From Tipula vernalis (lineage: Eukaryota; Arthropoda; Insecta; Diptera; Tipulidae), in NCBI GenBank assembly GCA_958295665.1, contig OY282560.1, positions 48,174,333-48,238,332 of the forward strand: DNA of 64,000 nucleotides. Reading direction: 5' to 3'. The notes below the pieces were generated by a model. That model searched no databases. It was not told the origin of the DNA and saw only the letters and a list, made by a program, of their open reading frames with translations. Shown here piece after piece: positions 11,604-22,054 of this stretch; position 1 is the first letter of the stretch; each line of letters begins with the position of its first letter. A program made the position numbers and the translations under genes.

Positions 11604-12240
11604 GTGAACAATATGGAAGTATACACCATTCCAAGCAACGGAAACTTCCTATTTAATGGAATAATTCATCAGCTTCAACTGGAAGGTTTTCAGTCCCCTT
11701 GCTACTCAGCAAGTGATCTCCGGTCTGAGATTGTTAATTTCATTTCTATTAATCTTACTGGTTATTCCCCCACAATACCGGATTTCTGTTATCAGATATA
11801 AGATTCCAGTGAAATTTCGCTTCAGACTGAACGGCAGTTAATTTTAAGGTAAATATACAAATCTCATTTCTAAACCCATATAGTTAGCTGATATTCTATA
11901 ACTGTATTATGTACGGTATCCGCTTTTTTGACGCAAAGTATCTGTCATGCATTGTCAGTCTTAAGCTAGGTTTAAGTAATCAGCAGTTACACTCCCATAA
12001 TTTCTTATCGGTTGTTGTTCATAGAATGGCTGGGCCACGCTGAATGTTTGTCAGCCGCCTCTAATTTAAAAAAAATAAAGATTAATGTTCATTGCATTAA
12101 CCCACAGAGCAAAATCTTTTCACTCAAACCGCTGGGAATTATGATTCCAAAATCCATTTATTATACACCAGATCGCATTACAACAGCTTGAAGTTTAATG
12201 ATGACCATATCTACTGGAACACGTCTTCTGTTCAGAGTTC
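11604..12240 (+). pseudogene. OTU-like protease domain remnant
   Basis: The segment YTIPSNGNFLFNGIIHQL matches the start of OTU domains (usually DGNCLFxAI), with the catalytic Cys replaced by Phe, followed by SASDLRSEIVNFI (the usual LR-x2-V block). About 70 codons later, in another frame, WLGHAECLSAASNLKKIKIN matches the WGG-x-EL-x-A-x2-N block. A final conserved His cannot be assigned. OTU enzymes cut ubiquitin-like linkages or act as cysteine proteases. In a retroelement such a domain may process the polyprotein, but that is inference. The active-site change and the frame breaks make it dead. Confidence 0.55.
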
Positions 12241-12309
12241 CGGTTTACTTGATATTATCCAACGGAGAATTATCTCCACTGACAACCATTATACCCTAAT
12301 GGATGAGCC

Positions 12310-12999
12310 GCCGTTGTTTGAGTCTACTGCTCTAGACTTTCCCCTCATCTCCTTCTGCTTTGGTAACTGGAACGTTCTAGGTCTTAACAACTCGCAAAAA
12401 CGCGACACCATTGACTTCATTTTGTTCAAAAGTAATGTCCATATTTCTAGTGTCAACAAATATGTGCGCCGAAGCCTGTTCTTCAAAAAACTATACATGG
12501 CATCATGCAAACGATTTTGGCATATTGTGGTAAGGAAGCCTACTTTCATTCAAACCACGCGACTCAAAAGTTATTTTCGGGCCATACTTACGCTACATGG
12601 CAAAATTGTCGATGGGGAAGTGCTTTTCATATCCGTATATGTTCCTCCCGCACCTCCCAAGTTAAACGCCGTCTATCCTCCAAGATATTTTCGAAATTGC
12701 TGTCTACACATTGCTACTGCAGCTGCTTACTCTCTCTACCCAACTATTTAACCATACATTACATGGGCGACGACAAAACCTTGCAACATGGACTGATGAT
12801 CGTATCTATTCCCAGTTGGACTACATTTTCACTCGCCAAACCAACTGATTTATTTATTTTAAATTATGTGTATGCCATTTCTACTTCCAATAACCGTAAT
12901 CTATGGCCGATAATTACTAAAACCACATCTCAGCAGGTTCTGACCACCAAAATTTCCCTGACCTCCAAACGTAGGCGAGCCTTAGCCCTTTTTAAATAG
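12310..12999 (+). pseudogene. APE-type endonuclease remnant
   Basis: FGNWNVLGLNNSQKRDTIDF (12357-12416) matches the N-terminal block of an APE-type endonuclease, with the first active-site Asn. LFISVYVPPAP matches the central strand. The frame then shifts; SKIFSKLLSTHCYC and, in another frame, DRIYSQLDYIFTRQTN match the part before the final SDH motif. That motif is no longer visible, and the GDFN block is also unclear. At least three frameshifts separate the blocks. Confidence 0.65.
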
Positions 13000-13079
13000 G
13001 CCCAGACACCGGTCATTAGAGTGCCTGCAGTTCTTCAGTCATTTGACCCTTCACTCTCCCCATTACTGACTCCACCGAA

Positions 13080-13445
13080 CATATTCCTCTTTCAGACAAG
13101 TTAAGCGAGATAATACTCCCTATAGTGGAAATTACATCTCTCTTTCGTCGTGGGTCAGGGAACTACGCAAATCTGAGGGCAAATGGCCAAACCTCTTACA
13201 GGAAACAGATTATTTCTCACTAGGTCCTCCTCCAACTAAGGCAGAAATTCAATTTATCCATAAGTATATTCGCCCAGGAACTTCTCCCGGAACGAATGGG
13301 ATTCCCATTGAACTATTCAAGCATGCGCCTGACAACGTTATAGAAGCTCTCCATGCCGTTATCAAAACTGCTTGGACACACAATGAGCCTCCCACCGAGT
13401 GGTTCAACACAGTTCAAGTTCCAGAGAAGCCGGATTACAGGAGAT
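13080..13445 (+). pseudogene. Non-LTR reverse transcriptase N-terminal fragment
   Basis: An open plus-strand stretch reads SSWVRELRKSEGKWPNLL, then PTKAEIQFIHKYIRPGTSPG, TNGIPIELFKHAPDN and AWTHNEPPTEWFNTVQVP. This is the standard opening of a non-LTR RT (K-SPG-DGI-x-E-L-K and IP-x-W). Similarity ends at YRRCYLPVNN, where the sequence meets the 17 bp repeat at 13462. The palm with YADD is absent. Confidence 0.75.
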
Positions 13446-13589
13446 GCTACCTTCCAGTCAACAATACTTACACAAAAATATAGATTTTATCTGAATAATT
13501 TATAAATGTTTCATGTCACATTTTTAGAATGAAACCTCCAAAGAAACCGGATAGAACATAAGAAAAAAAAGGTGGTTTAATATCGAGTA

Positions 13590-13757
13590 TTACCTACCAC
13601 TGCATCCATGTGACCAGTACCCCTATCATGCCCCAGGCATTTTCTATCGGATTTATATCTGGAGACGTTGCAGGCCAGATTATTTTATATGTACATTCCG
13701 AACTCAGAGAGAAACGTTGTAACGCAACGAGCCGTTTGCGAACTGCCATTATGTTGC
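13590..13757 (-). pseudogene. Tc1-like transposase fragment
   Basis: On the minus strand, NGSSQTARCVTTFLSEFGMY is followed after one stop by LAWPATSPDINPIENAWGMI. This is the C-terminal catalytic part of a Tc1-type transposase: the second Asp region, then WPA-x-SPD-x-NPIE-x-WG with the final Glu. It is only about 55 codons with a stop between the two blocks. No terminal repeats are seen. Confidence 0.7.
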
Positions 13758-13780
13758 CAAGTTAATAGTCAAGCTTTATA

Positions 13781-13950
13781 GAATTTTGGTTCTCAGATGA
13801 AAATAATTTCACGGCCCAAAAGCACGCGAACACGTAAAACGAACACGATTGCTTAGAAAACAAAAACAAATGTCAATAAATTTTTATAGTTAACGATATC
13901 TGGCGTATTCTGGGCCGCTGTGATCACTAAAAGTCGCTTTACAAGACTGG
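13781..13950 (+). pseudogene. mariner/Tc1-type transposase fragment
   Basis: EFWFSDENNFTAQKHANT matches the FSDE-x-x-F block with the first catalytic Asp of a mariner/Tc1-like transposase. After a stop there is weak similarity around DIWRILGRCD. It lies next to, and in the opposite orientation from, the Tc1 fragment at 13590-13757, so it comes from a separate or rearranged copy. Limits are approximate. Confidence 0.4.
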
Positions 13951-14344
13951 ATACTGAAAAATTATTTATTAGAGCTTTAATACCTTGGGCATTTAAATAA
14001 TTTGAATCCAGACCATATACGTTTCTGTACGAAAACTTTTAGGGATTTATTTCGGCGTAACAGTGGCCCCTTGATTCACTAGACGCCCAACCAAAAGATT
14101 CTCAATTCAAAGTATTTTATACGCAGCGGTTTCCTCTAAAAGAAATATTAAAGTATGGATGGATTTAGAGGATGCTTTCACCGAGGTTGACAGCGAATTC
14201 CACAGTCAAATAAAAATTTCAAAAATTGATTTTATTAGAAACCAATGGTCCTTCACCCTACAAGATCATCTCGAACGAATGACAATTCTTTCTTGACGAA
14301 TAATGAATTAATAAAATAGAAAGAACAGTTCCTGTAGAAGTAGG

Positions 14345-14875
14345 CCATCTAAAAATCATTTGAGAATCTCATTTCCAATGCACATGTTAAACTCCATCAT
14401 AATTGGTTGAGAATTAGGCAAGTTCCATCCTAATTGGCCATATTCCAAAACTTCATCCAAAAATCATTTTAGAATCCCACTCCAAAATTTCCTTTATACT
14501 TGGTCACATTCCAGAACTTCATTCAAAAATCGTTTGAGAATCCGATTTCCAATGTGCAAGCCAAATTTCATCATAATTGATTGAAAAATAGACAAATTCC
14601 ATAGAATGGAAGTGTAGAATCCCATTTCCAAATCATATGTCAAATTTCACCATAATCGGTTGAGAAATTCACAAGTTCCATCATTATTGGCCTTATTCGA
14701 ACGCACTTGTCAAATTTCATAATAATTGGTTTAGAAGTTGGCAAATTCCATCATACTTGGCCATATTCCAGAATTTCATCCAAAACTCATTTTAGAATCC
14801 CATTTCCACCGCGGAAGCCAAATTTCACAAAAATCAGTTAAGAAACACATAAGTGCAATCCTAATGGGCCATTCA
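14345..14875. repeat. Degenerate tandem repeat
   Basis: Imperfect copies of two linked motifs recur. AAAATCATTTGAGAATC-CATTTCC-like blocks start near 14352, 14459, 14526 and 14781. TTTCATCATAATTGGTTGAG-like blocks lie near 14389, 14565, 14645 and 14710. TCCATCATAATTGGCCATATTCCA-type links sit between them (split here only by imperfect copies). Spacing is irregular (about 70-180 bp), as in an old tandem array that has lost units. Confidence 0.6.
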
Positions 14876-14997
14876 TTTAATTTGCTAAAGGTTCAATTTT
14901 CTTAGGGTTAGGTTTAGGTTTGGGTGGCGGTCCACTAGGACCAGGCATAGACACAAAAATAGTCCGTAGCCATACCACAATAATTATTTCCTCCAAC

Positions 14998-15610
14998 TCA
15001 TTGGAACCATTTTGATCCGTTAACAAAGCGCCGGATACTTCTGACGTCCATCCTACAGAGGTCCGTTAGGTCTTTGAAGAGGGGTGCCCCTAGAAACTTT
15101 AGTCTGTTTCGTGCCAGACGAGGGCAGGTGCAAAGAAGATGAAGTACTGGCTCTTCCTCCTCTTCGTCCTCGCAACTACGACAGTAGTCATGTGAGAAGA
15201 CACCAAGTCTATTCGCATGCCTCCATGAAACAGTGCCTCGTAATCTCTTGGGCCCCAACAGAGTCTCTAGTGCCTGAGTGGATGTGCTCCTCAGTGCACC
15301 ACTGATCCACAGAGAGATTGTTCTCTGAACTTTTGTCAACAGCTTTTGGTTGACAGTTTTTTTCCAGAGCAGGCCACCAGACTATTACCCCATACAAGAG
15401 TATGGGTCTGACTACTGCGGTATAAAGCCAATGTACGATGCGGGGCTCCAGCCCCCATCCTTTCCCAATGGCATTTTTGCAAGAGTATAGCGCTACCGAA
15501 CCTTTCTTTACCCTTTCCAGAATATTGGGTTTCCAATATAATTTGCTATCCAAAACGAGACCCAGAAACTTCTCTTCAACTGTAAAAGTCCATTTAAAGA
15601 AAGAACCCAT
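14998..15610 (-). pseudogene. LOA copy 1 ORF2 thumb and C-terminal Cys-His motif
   Basis: Frame 15209-15610 has FLGLVLDSKLYWKPNILERV and RPILLYGVIVWWPALEK, the RT thumb region. Frame 14998-15339 has ISGALRSTSTQALETLL and then YCRSCEDEEEEEPVLHLLCT with CPRLARNR, a C-x2-C-x(n)-H-x4-C zinc-binding motif typical of R1/LOA elements. It ends with a stop at 14998. An RNase H domain is not seen between them; the sequence runs straight from the thumb to the cysteine motif. Confidence 0.8.
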
Positions 15611-15619
15611 TTAAAGTGG

Positions 15620-16835
15620 GACGATCGAGAAGAGAACCAATTCGGTTTTGTGTGGGTTCACATTCAACACACAGCCATTGGCTCATAATGAAAGAGTTCC
15701 CAGGGCATTTTGCATAAGCTCACTAAGGGTGCCGGGATATTTACCACGGGTACCAATAGCAACATCATCCGCATAGGCAAGCAACTTGAAGCCACCGTCC
15801 TCCAGTCTCAGCAACAGTTCATTTATGACCAAGTTTCACAGTAGGGGGGACAGTACGCCACCCTGTGGTGTACCTCTGCTTGCAAATCTTCTGAAACTGC
15901 ACGAGTTATAGCCCCTGGAAGCACATTGTTAAAGGCCCCCTCGATATCCAAGAAGGTAACCATTGCGTAGTCTTTATATTCGGAAGATTTTTCAATGAAA
16001 AATACAAGAGAATGAAGAGCAGTCTCTACAGATTTCCTCTTGCAATAGGCATGTTGAGATTTGGACAGCTTTTCTGACACAATCGTGCTTCTAACATGAC
16101 CTTTTATTTGTCTTTCCAGTGTTTTAAATAAGAAGGAACACAAGCTAATCGGTCTAAGGTCTTTGGGATTGCAGTGTGAGCGTTTTCCCGCCTTAGGTAT
16201 GAAAACAACCTTCACTTCTATCCATTTACTAGGAATGTGACATAGTTCTTGGCTGCTTTTAAAAATTGACTCTAACCAGTAAATTGTTAGATCCGTAGTT
16301 TGTTGAATAACCGCGGGGATAATACCATCGAGTCCAGGCGACTTATAGGGCGTAAAACTGTTTATCGCCCACAGGATCTTTTTTCTGCTAATAATTTGGC
16401 CTATGAGGCTACTTGCCCTTTTACCTATTGATGTAATAGGTACAGATTCAGAACAACCAGGGAAATGAGTCTCCATCAGAAGTTCCAGCGATTCCGCACT
16501 GTTAGTGGTCCATATCCCATCCGGCCGTTGAAGATAACTTGGGATGGAAGGACCAGTTGCTAGTACTTTGCGTAGCCTAGACATTTCTGAAGACTGCTGA
16601 ATTTTGCCACAGTATAGTCTCTCCAAGACCTGTTCTTGGCACTTTTCAATTGATATTTGTAAATTTTGAGGACTTCGTTATAGGAGTCCCAGTCTACAGC
16701 AGATTTTGTTTTCCGTGCTGTTTTGAAGAGTCTTTTTGCATTTTCGACGTGTTTGTTGAATCTCTTTGGATTACCAGGGTGGCCGAGATTAATCCCTAGG
16801 CCTGCTAACGGGACTAGAACCCAGTATCGCTTCAT
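15620..16835 (-). pseudogene. LOA copy 1 ORF2 reverse transcriptase
   Basis: Frame 16560-16835 is the linker (WDSYNEVLKIYKYQLKSAKN). Frame 15823-16626 is the RT proper: PYKSPGLDGIIPAVIQ, RPISLCSFLFKTLERQI, QHAYCKRKSVETALHSLVFF and TFLDIEGAFNNV with the first catalytic Asp. After a frameshift near 15870, GGVLSPLLW-like sequence and LLAYADDVAIGT follow. YADD is at 15764-15775. All catalytic Asp residues seem present, so frameshifts rather than loss of the active site disable it. Confidence 0.85.
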
Positions 16836-17008
16836 TAAAAGCGCTGGACAACTCGTCCCTTAAGCCATCGAGCTCTTGCGCAGTTTTTTGAGGTTTTGGC
16901 ACCGGAACTGGTAGTGAATTACCCAGAATAGTTCTAAAGATATTTCAGTTGGTTTTCCTCCTGTTTCTGTACAATTTGGATTTTTGGAGAAGTCAAGTCC
17001 ATTTCAAA

Positions 17009-17652
17009 TTAAAGATAACAATGATCAGAAAAGGAGTGGTCCTCCGACAATCTCCAGTTTAATAAACTAATCGCCAGAAAGCTTGAGACAAGAGTAATAT
17101 CCAATACTTCCTTTCTATTACTGGTTATAAAGGACGGCTTATTGCCTATGTTATATATATGAAGGTTAGTATATAAAATGTAATCGAGGAGTAACTCACC
17201 TCGTTCATTTGTGTCCGTACTTCCCCAGATCGTGTGATGAGCATTTGCCTCACTCCCAAGGATGACTCCAACCTTGCGCTTCTGAGCTTCGAAGATTAGC
17301 TCACTTAGAATGATTGGTGGAGTATCTACTTCATCATAAGCCAGGTAAGCTGATACTAGCCAAAGGTTTCGTTTATCAAACCTCAATGATGATCGCTGCT
17401 ACATATCCGTTACTGAAATTTGATAACAGAAAGAAATTTTTTCGCGTGCATTAATCTATAATAGGGAGTCATGAGCCCAAGTACCCGGTCTTCAGTGACC
17501 CAAGGTTCCTGAATCAAGACGACATATGTCGCTTCTTTCGCAATTTTTAAAATTAGAGCAGCTGATGCTGCCCTAGAGTGGTGAAGGTTGACTTGAAGAA
17601 ATGTCAGTGTCATCTCTACAGCCTCTTCTCCATCACAGAACATCAAAGTCAT
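17009..17652 (-). pseudogene. LOA copy 1 ORF2 endonuclease
   Basis: ATG 17652 opens ORF2, overlapping ORF1 by about 20 bases. TFLQVNLHHSRAASAAL and TYVVLIQEPWVTEDRV carry the active-site Asn and Glu. After a break near 17400, ILGSEANAHHTIWGSTDTNE is the usual CD-AN-HH-x-WGS block with Cys-Asp changed to Ser-Glu. KPSFITSNRKEVLDITL is the T-x-R-x3-LDL strand, and EDHSFSDHCYL keeps the terminal SDH. The domain cleaves target DNA to prime reverse transcription. Confidence 0.85.
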
Positions 17653-18710
17653 ACCCTGAAGAGAAGTTCGCTGAGAGCTTCTTTAAAGACTCCATGGACG
17701 TTGACATCTCCGTGTCCGTGGAGAGAGTTTCCGCTTGGCTGGCTACATCCGCGCACGCAGATGAGCTATCAAGCACCGCGGTAGTTTCTGAAGGTGACTT
17801 CGGAGCCTCCGGCCTTGTCCGCGTCCTTCTTGTACACCTTGAGTGTGACTGCACTGAAAGCAAAGATGATTAAACCGTTGGTTTATTCCAGTGCAGTCAG
17901 TGACTCCCTGTTTAAGATGATAACAGCTGACCTACAGTTAGCCTTTGTCTCCTCGAGCTTAGCAACTTTCCAATTGTGCGTTGGCTACTCCGGGTTGCTA
18001 ACCTGCAACAACTGTAGTATCACCTTCGGATCACAAGGCTCCGAAGGGATGTACACCCTAGCTCTTGGTCTGCAGGGGATCTCCTCCCTAACAATCACAG
18101 CAAGACTGGCTCCGGGTCATACCTCGCCAAGTCCCCCCACTGCCTTCTTATAAAGCAGCAGGGACATCTGATCTGCACAGGCTGTCAGTTTCACCTATTC
18201 CTGTGCTAGCCCGCGTCCCGACAAGTCGGAGCAGGTCCTGGATTTTCCGACAGGACTTTCAGGTACGTGGTGGCTAAGGCCCCTTCCACATTCCCCCAAT
18301 TGGCGGGCGTGATACTGCCATCCCCTTGGGATTTGTCAATAACTGCCACAACCAGCTGATCCTTGAGGACCTCGTTAAAAAACCTCATAGCGGAAGCATG
18401 GAGTTTTGTTCGCTTTAGATCTATTTCTTTTAAGCTGTGAGCCAGCTGAAAGGCCTTCCAACTTTTTCTCGGTAACTGTTTTTGCCCACGCAAGCGTGGC
18501 TTTATCCTTATCTGTTCTGTCTTCTGGCGAGATGTTATTTATCGTATCCAGGGCCCTCCAGGCCTTCCTCCTAGTATTATAGGTTTGTTTTGAGGAACCA
18601 GCTTCGTTCGTGCTTTGGCTCCGCTTTGTATTTGTATACTCAGATTTGGTGACCCGAGTGGAGGAACCAGCCTCGCTTGAGCTTATGTCCCGTTGTTTAT
18701 TTGTAGACAT
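17633..18710 (-). pseudogene. LOA copy 1 ORF1 (gag-like)
   Basis: ATG at 18710 (MSTNKQRDISSSEAGSS) opens a Ser/Thr-rich N-terminus. The next frame (18206-18493) has a helical segment and NPGPAPTCRDAG. A conserved block follows in broken frame (about 17840-18090): RARVYIPSEPCDPKVILQLL, THNWKVAKLEETK and FSAVTLKVYKKDA. This matches my memory of the ORF1 domain of LOA-type insect elements (DUF4780-like). The last part is acidic and Ser-rich and ends at a stop at 17633, 20 bases past the start of ORF2. It would bind element RNA. Confidence 0.7.
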
Positions 18711-19135
18711 ATAGTCAGGCCTAAGGACCCGAGTCTCGTTGTCTAAATTTTCCGGTTTTTTTAGAGAGCCGGCCTCTTTTTGTTGTTTTTGTTATTATGA
18801 AGATCCATAATTGTTCCACGAGTAGCGGAGAAAGAATTGTCCATCAGTGCAGAGCTCCGCAGTACACAGATAAGGGTACTTAATCCGGAGGGCGCCAAGT
18901 ATTCTGATCCACCGTTAGCATCGTACGATTAACACCTTAACCCCAGCCCAGCGATTTGTTTAAGGTTGACTCCTTTAGCGCCGTGTTTTAGCCTAGAAGC
19001 CAAAGAATCAGCAATCTAGTTACTAGCGGTCACCACGTGGAGGTAACACGAGCACTTGTGGAAGTTGCAAGTTACGGAGCTGACCGCAAGTGCCAACGTG
19101 AATCCCCCGAGCAACTTCCACCTGACTACCTCAAT
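18711..19135 (-). other. LOA copy 1 5' untranslated leader
   Basis: This stretch is richer in G and C than its surroundings and has no open frame. It ends abruptly near 19135, where AT-rich flanking DNA starts. It lies directly upstream of the ORF1 start at 18710, so it is most likely the element leader with an internal promoter. On the minus strand its start would read TGAGGTAGTCAGGTGGAAG. Confidence 0.5.
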
Positions 19136-19261
19136 TTTCTAAAGTCTTAAACAATATTTATGTAAGGTTTGGTTTAAATCGGTCAAATCGTGTGGATTTG
19201 TTTAAATATCATATACCATACATATGCTGTACATACATACAAACATTCACTTTATTTTATA

Positions 19262-19480
19262 GATTGCTCAACTGCTCACTAAACACTGGTCCAACACCCT
19301 CTCAACCCTAATTTTACCCGCAAATGGCCCCCAACTGAACCCTCAACTCTACCGTAAACTCTCTTATAACACAATCCTCAACTGTTGTTCTCTAGATCTC
19401 AACCAAACCCCAACTCAACTCCAACTAAATTTGAACTCAACCCGCAAATTGACCCCTAACTTAACCCCTAACCATTTAAA
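19262..19480 (+). repeat. Degenerate CAACTC-type array (1)
   Basis: A run of loosely repeated CTCAACTC, AACCCTCAACTC and CCAACTCAACTCC words about 6-12 bp long. No unit is perfect. The same word pattern recurs at 22055-24130, 28650-29190 and, inverted, 35700-36310. Confidence 0.7.
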
Positions 19481-19483
19481 CCA

Positions 19484-19820
19484 GGTATTTTGGGTCAATT
19501 CGTATGGCAAGTACACGACCCTCTTGACGCACAGGTTCTAAAAGCTTTTCAAATCTCGGCCTTGACCATAGAAACAGATTGACAAAAAGAAATTCTAAAT
19601 CAAACAAGCCTTTCTCGAGATACCATTGGTGTAGACATACAAACACCAGACATCCAGGCATCTAGACATCCAGTCATCCAGACAGACGAACGGAATTTTT
19701 TTTTTGTTTTTTTTTTTGCTTTCTTAGACTCAGCGACTTTCAAAACGTCGAGAAAATTGCTTGTGGACCAATCAAATTTTTGATCATTTTTGACAGGATT
19801 TCAATACTTTAATTGACACC
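19484..19820 (+). repeat. Conserved module flanking CAACTC array (copy 1)
   Basis: It shares blocks with 24186-24345 (GTCAATTCGT, CTTGACG-ACAGG, CATAGAAACA, and a -GA-ATACCA end). It also shares blocks with the minus strand of 35490-35690 (TCGAGATACC-TTGG, AGACAT-AAAC, and GG or GACAGGATT-CAATA). In each case it lies next to a CAACTC array in the same relative orientation. Its short open frame on the minus strand is shared by chance and is not a gene. Confidence 0.6.
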
Positions 19821-22054
19821 AAATAGTTGCACACTTAAAAGCTACATCGCCTTTAGTTGTTAAATGTGTCTTCGCTAAACGCGCTTTTTCCATTTCGGAT
19901 GCACCGGATGTGTTAAAATATAAAATTCGGGAACTTTTACTTACCAATTTAGATATGTATTAAGTAAGAATTTAAAAATTCAGAGAAATTGAGAGAATGT
20001 AGCGCTGCTTTGGGAATGAAGTAGCATATATTGAAACATCATAGTTTTGAGATAATTCGCATTTAAAGTTTTATTAGAAAATAAATCTTAAAAATTTAAT
20101 TTTTGTAGTAACGATTTTTTTCAAAACTATTTTTCAATATAAGCTACTTTAAAACTATTTTTCATTATAAAAGACTCTATCTAGAGGAGATTTTTCGCTT
20201 GTGACAACGAGTTATTGTTTACAAATGAACTATGATAATTGAATCGCTAAATCGGTATAAGTACCGACAAAACTTACAAAACACAGTGTTTAACACAAAT
20301 ATCCATTTTATAAAGGAAATCTGTATACATAGGGTGTGTCACGGGAAATGGTAATAAAACGAAAATTTCATTTCCTTTAACCCTGGCACATGCACACCTA
20401 TGGTTTTTTTTTTAAGTAGAACACAAAATGTTCATCCTATCATCTAATATTGGAGTACAGTAATTAATCCGACTCGTGCAACACTGCAACACCTTCAATA
20501 TGCTGTATAAGCGAAAATTTGTAATTAAAATTTGTTGTAATTTCAAAATAGTAAAAAAAAAAAAAAAACATAAAACTCATAAAAACGTTTAATGCATATT
20601 CATCATGGCAGCATTAATCTAAATGGCAACGATAAAACATTATGACAATCGAGAGACAGACGACGAATAAAAATGGGTCATGATGATGATCATCTATACA
20701 TATTCAATTATTATTATTGATTCAATATTAATCTCGATTTTAAGGGCGCATAGTCGCATAGCTTAAATTATTTCAAGGATATTCACGTGTTTGGTTAAAT
20801 AAAATCACTGCATAATAGCAAAAATGCACTCCATAATTTATATTGATTACAAATTGGTCACATTTTAATCAAACCAAATGTTAAACAAATAAATCAAATA
20901 ACTCTTTAGCAAAACACTTTGAGTAATTCAATTCCGTTTACGAGTAAGTAAACAAAATTCTTATCGCTTAATATAATTTGGCATAAATTGCGCGCTTTAT
21001 GTATTGTAAGTAGTACATATATGTACATAACATACATTTGAATATATAGAAGCGCAATTAAAATTAAAAAATTTGTTGGGGCTCACTTCGGCAGTAACTG
21101 ATATGAACATTTCGTTTTTTTTTTGGTTAATTTTGTTAACAAATCATAGCACATAATATAGAGCACATTTACATCGATATTTTAATGATTACCAAGGTTA
21201 TGTGGTGGATTAATTTTAGAATAGCGTAACGTTTGATATGTGACCTTCGTAATTAAAAATTTTTAACCGCGTTTATCAACCGCAGCATCAATTTTATTTG
21301 TATTTAATACAAAAATTGTTATTATGACATTTCTATTGTAATTTAACAAGTACATAACATACCGACACAGACGGAAATTAATGAGACAATAAAATAATGA
21401 TAATACAAATAATATTGTAATTGTTAATGAATTATGGAGACGAAACAGCATTCAATTGGTAAATGCAGTAGAAAATGTGGTGTTTTATTTGAAAGGGGAA
21501 AATTAGTTACCATATTTTTGAGACAAATAGTTTGAGTTGTGGGTCAACTTCGGAGGTTGATCCGCTACTTTAATAATGCTACTTTACAGTGACAATGGCA
21601 ATCAAGACAGACAAGTAGGTCAAAATATGTCAATGAAGAATAAACAAACCTCTTTATAATAAACCAACCTGTTTCCCAAGAGGACAAAATTCTTCTTCTC
21701 ATGGGTACGTAAAACCAATTTTCAATCATCTGGTTTTATATTTTAAAATTTTTCGGTCATTTCGAAGGGAGATATTAGATTTCTTGCAATCACCATCCAG
21801 CTAAAGTTGTTCACCAGGCAAGAGTGTTCATCAGGCACATTGTCATGTTTAGGTGTAACAGTTTGAGTTGGAGGTTAATGGACGATTTCGAAAATTAGCT
21901 GAATAAAGGCATTAGAGACCAGTCTTAGACCCTACGATTTCAATAAAATCGCAAAATCAGGAATTTGATTCTCGGAACTCGTCTCTCTAAACCAACATTT
22001 GGTATGAGAAAAGGAAAATGACGTGCATAAGTGAACTCGCCTCAAGAGAATTCA
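19821..22054. other. AT-rich interval, nothing assigned
   Basis: Homopolymer runs (for example a 16-17 base A run near 20552) and short AT repeats occur. No coding, tRNA-like or terminal-repeat signal was found on either strand. Confidence 0.4.

Larger units (their letters stand above)
11604..13445 (+). mobile_element. Non-LTR retrotransposon relic with OTU-like domain
   Basis: Three domains lie in order on the plus strand in broken frames: an OTU-type cysteine protease-like segment, an APE-type endonuclease, and the N-terminal part of a reverse transcriptase. Coding similarity stops in the RT fingers at about 13445, before any catalytic motif, so the copy is 3' truncated or cut by a later rearrangement. 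No poly(A) or simple-repeat tail is present at the end. Confidence 0.6.
14890..19135 (-). mobile_element. LOA-like non-LTR retrotransposon (copy 1)
   Basis: On the minus strand there is a GC-richer 5' leader (18711-19135), ORF1 (18710 to 17633), ORF2 with endonuclease, RT and a C-terminal cysteine motif (17652 to 14998), and a short 3' segment. The style of the endonuclease (QVNLHHSRAAS, LIQEPWV) and the ORF1/ORF2 overlap fit the LOA clade. Length is near full. Several frameshifts and stops inactivate it. The 3' end is near 14890-14920, where a GGGTTAGGTTTAGGTTTGGG run lies on the plus strand. Confidence 0.8.

Noticed and set aside
17578..18153. Plus-strand frames opposite LOA ORF1
   Set aside because: Antisense shadows; the minus strand carries the conserved ORF1 blocks.
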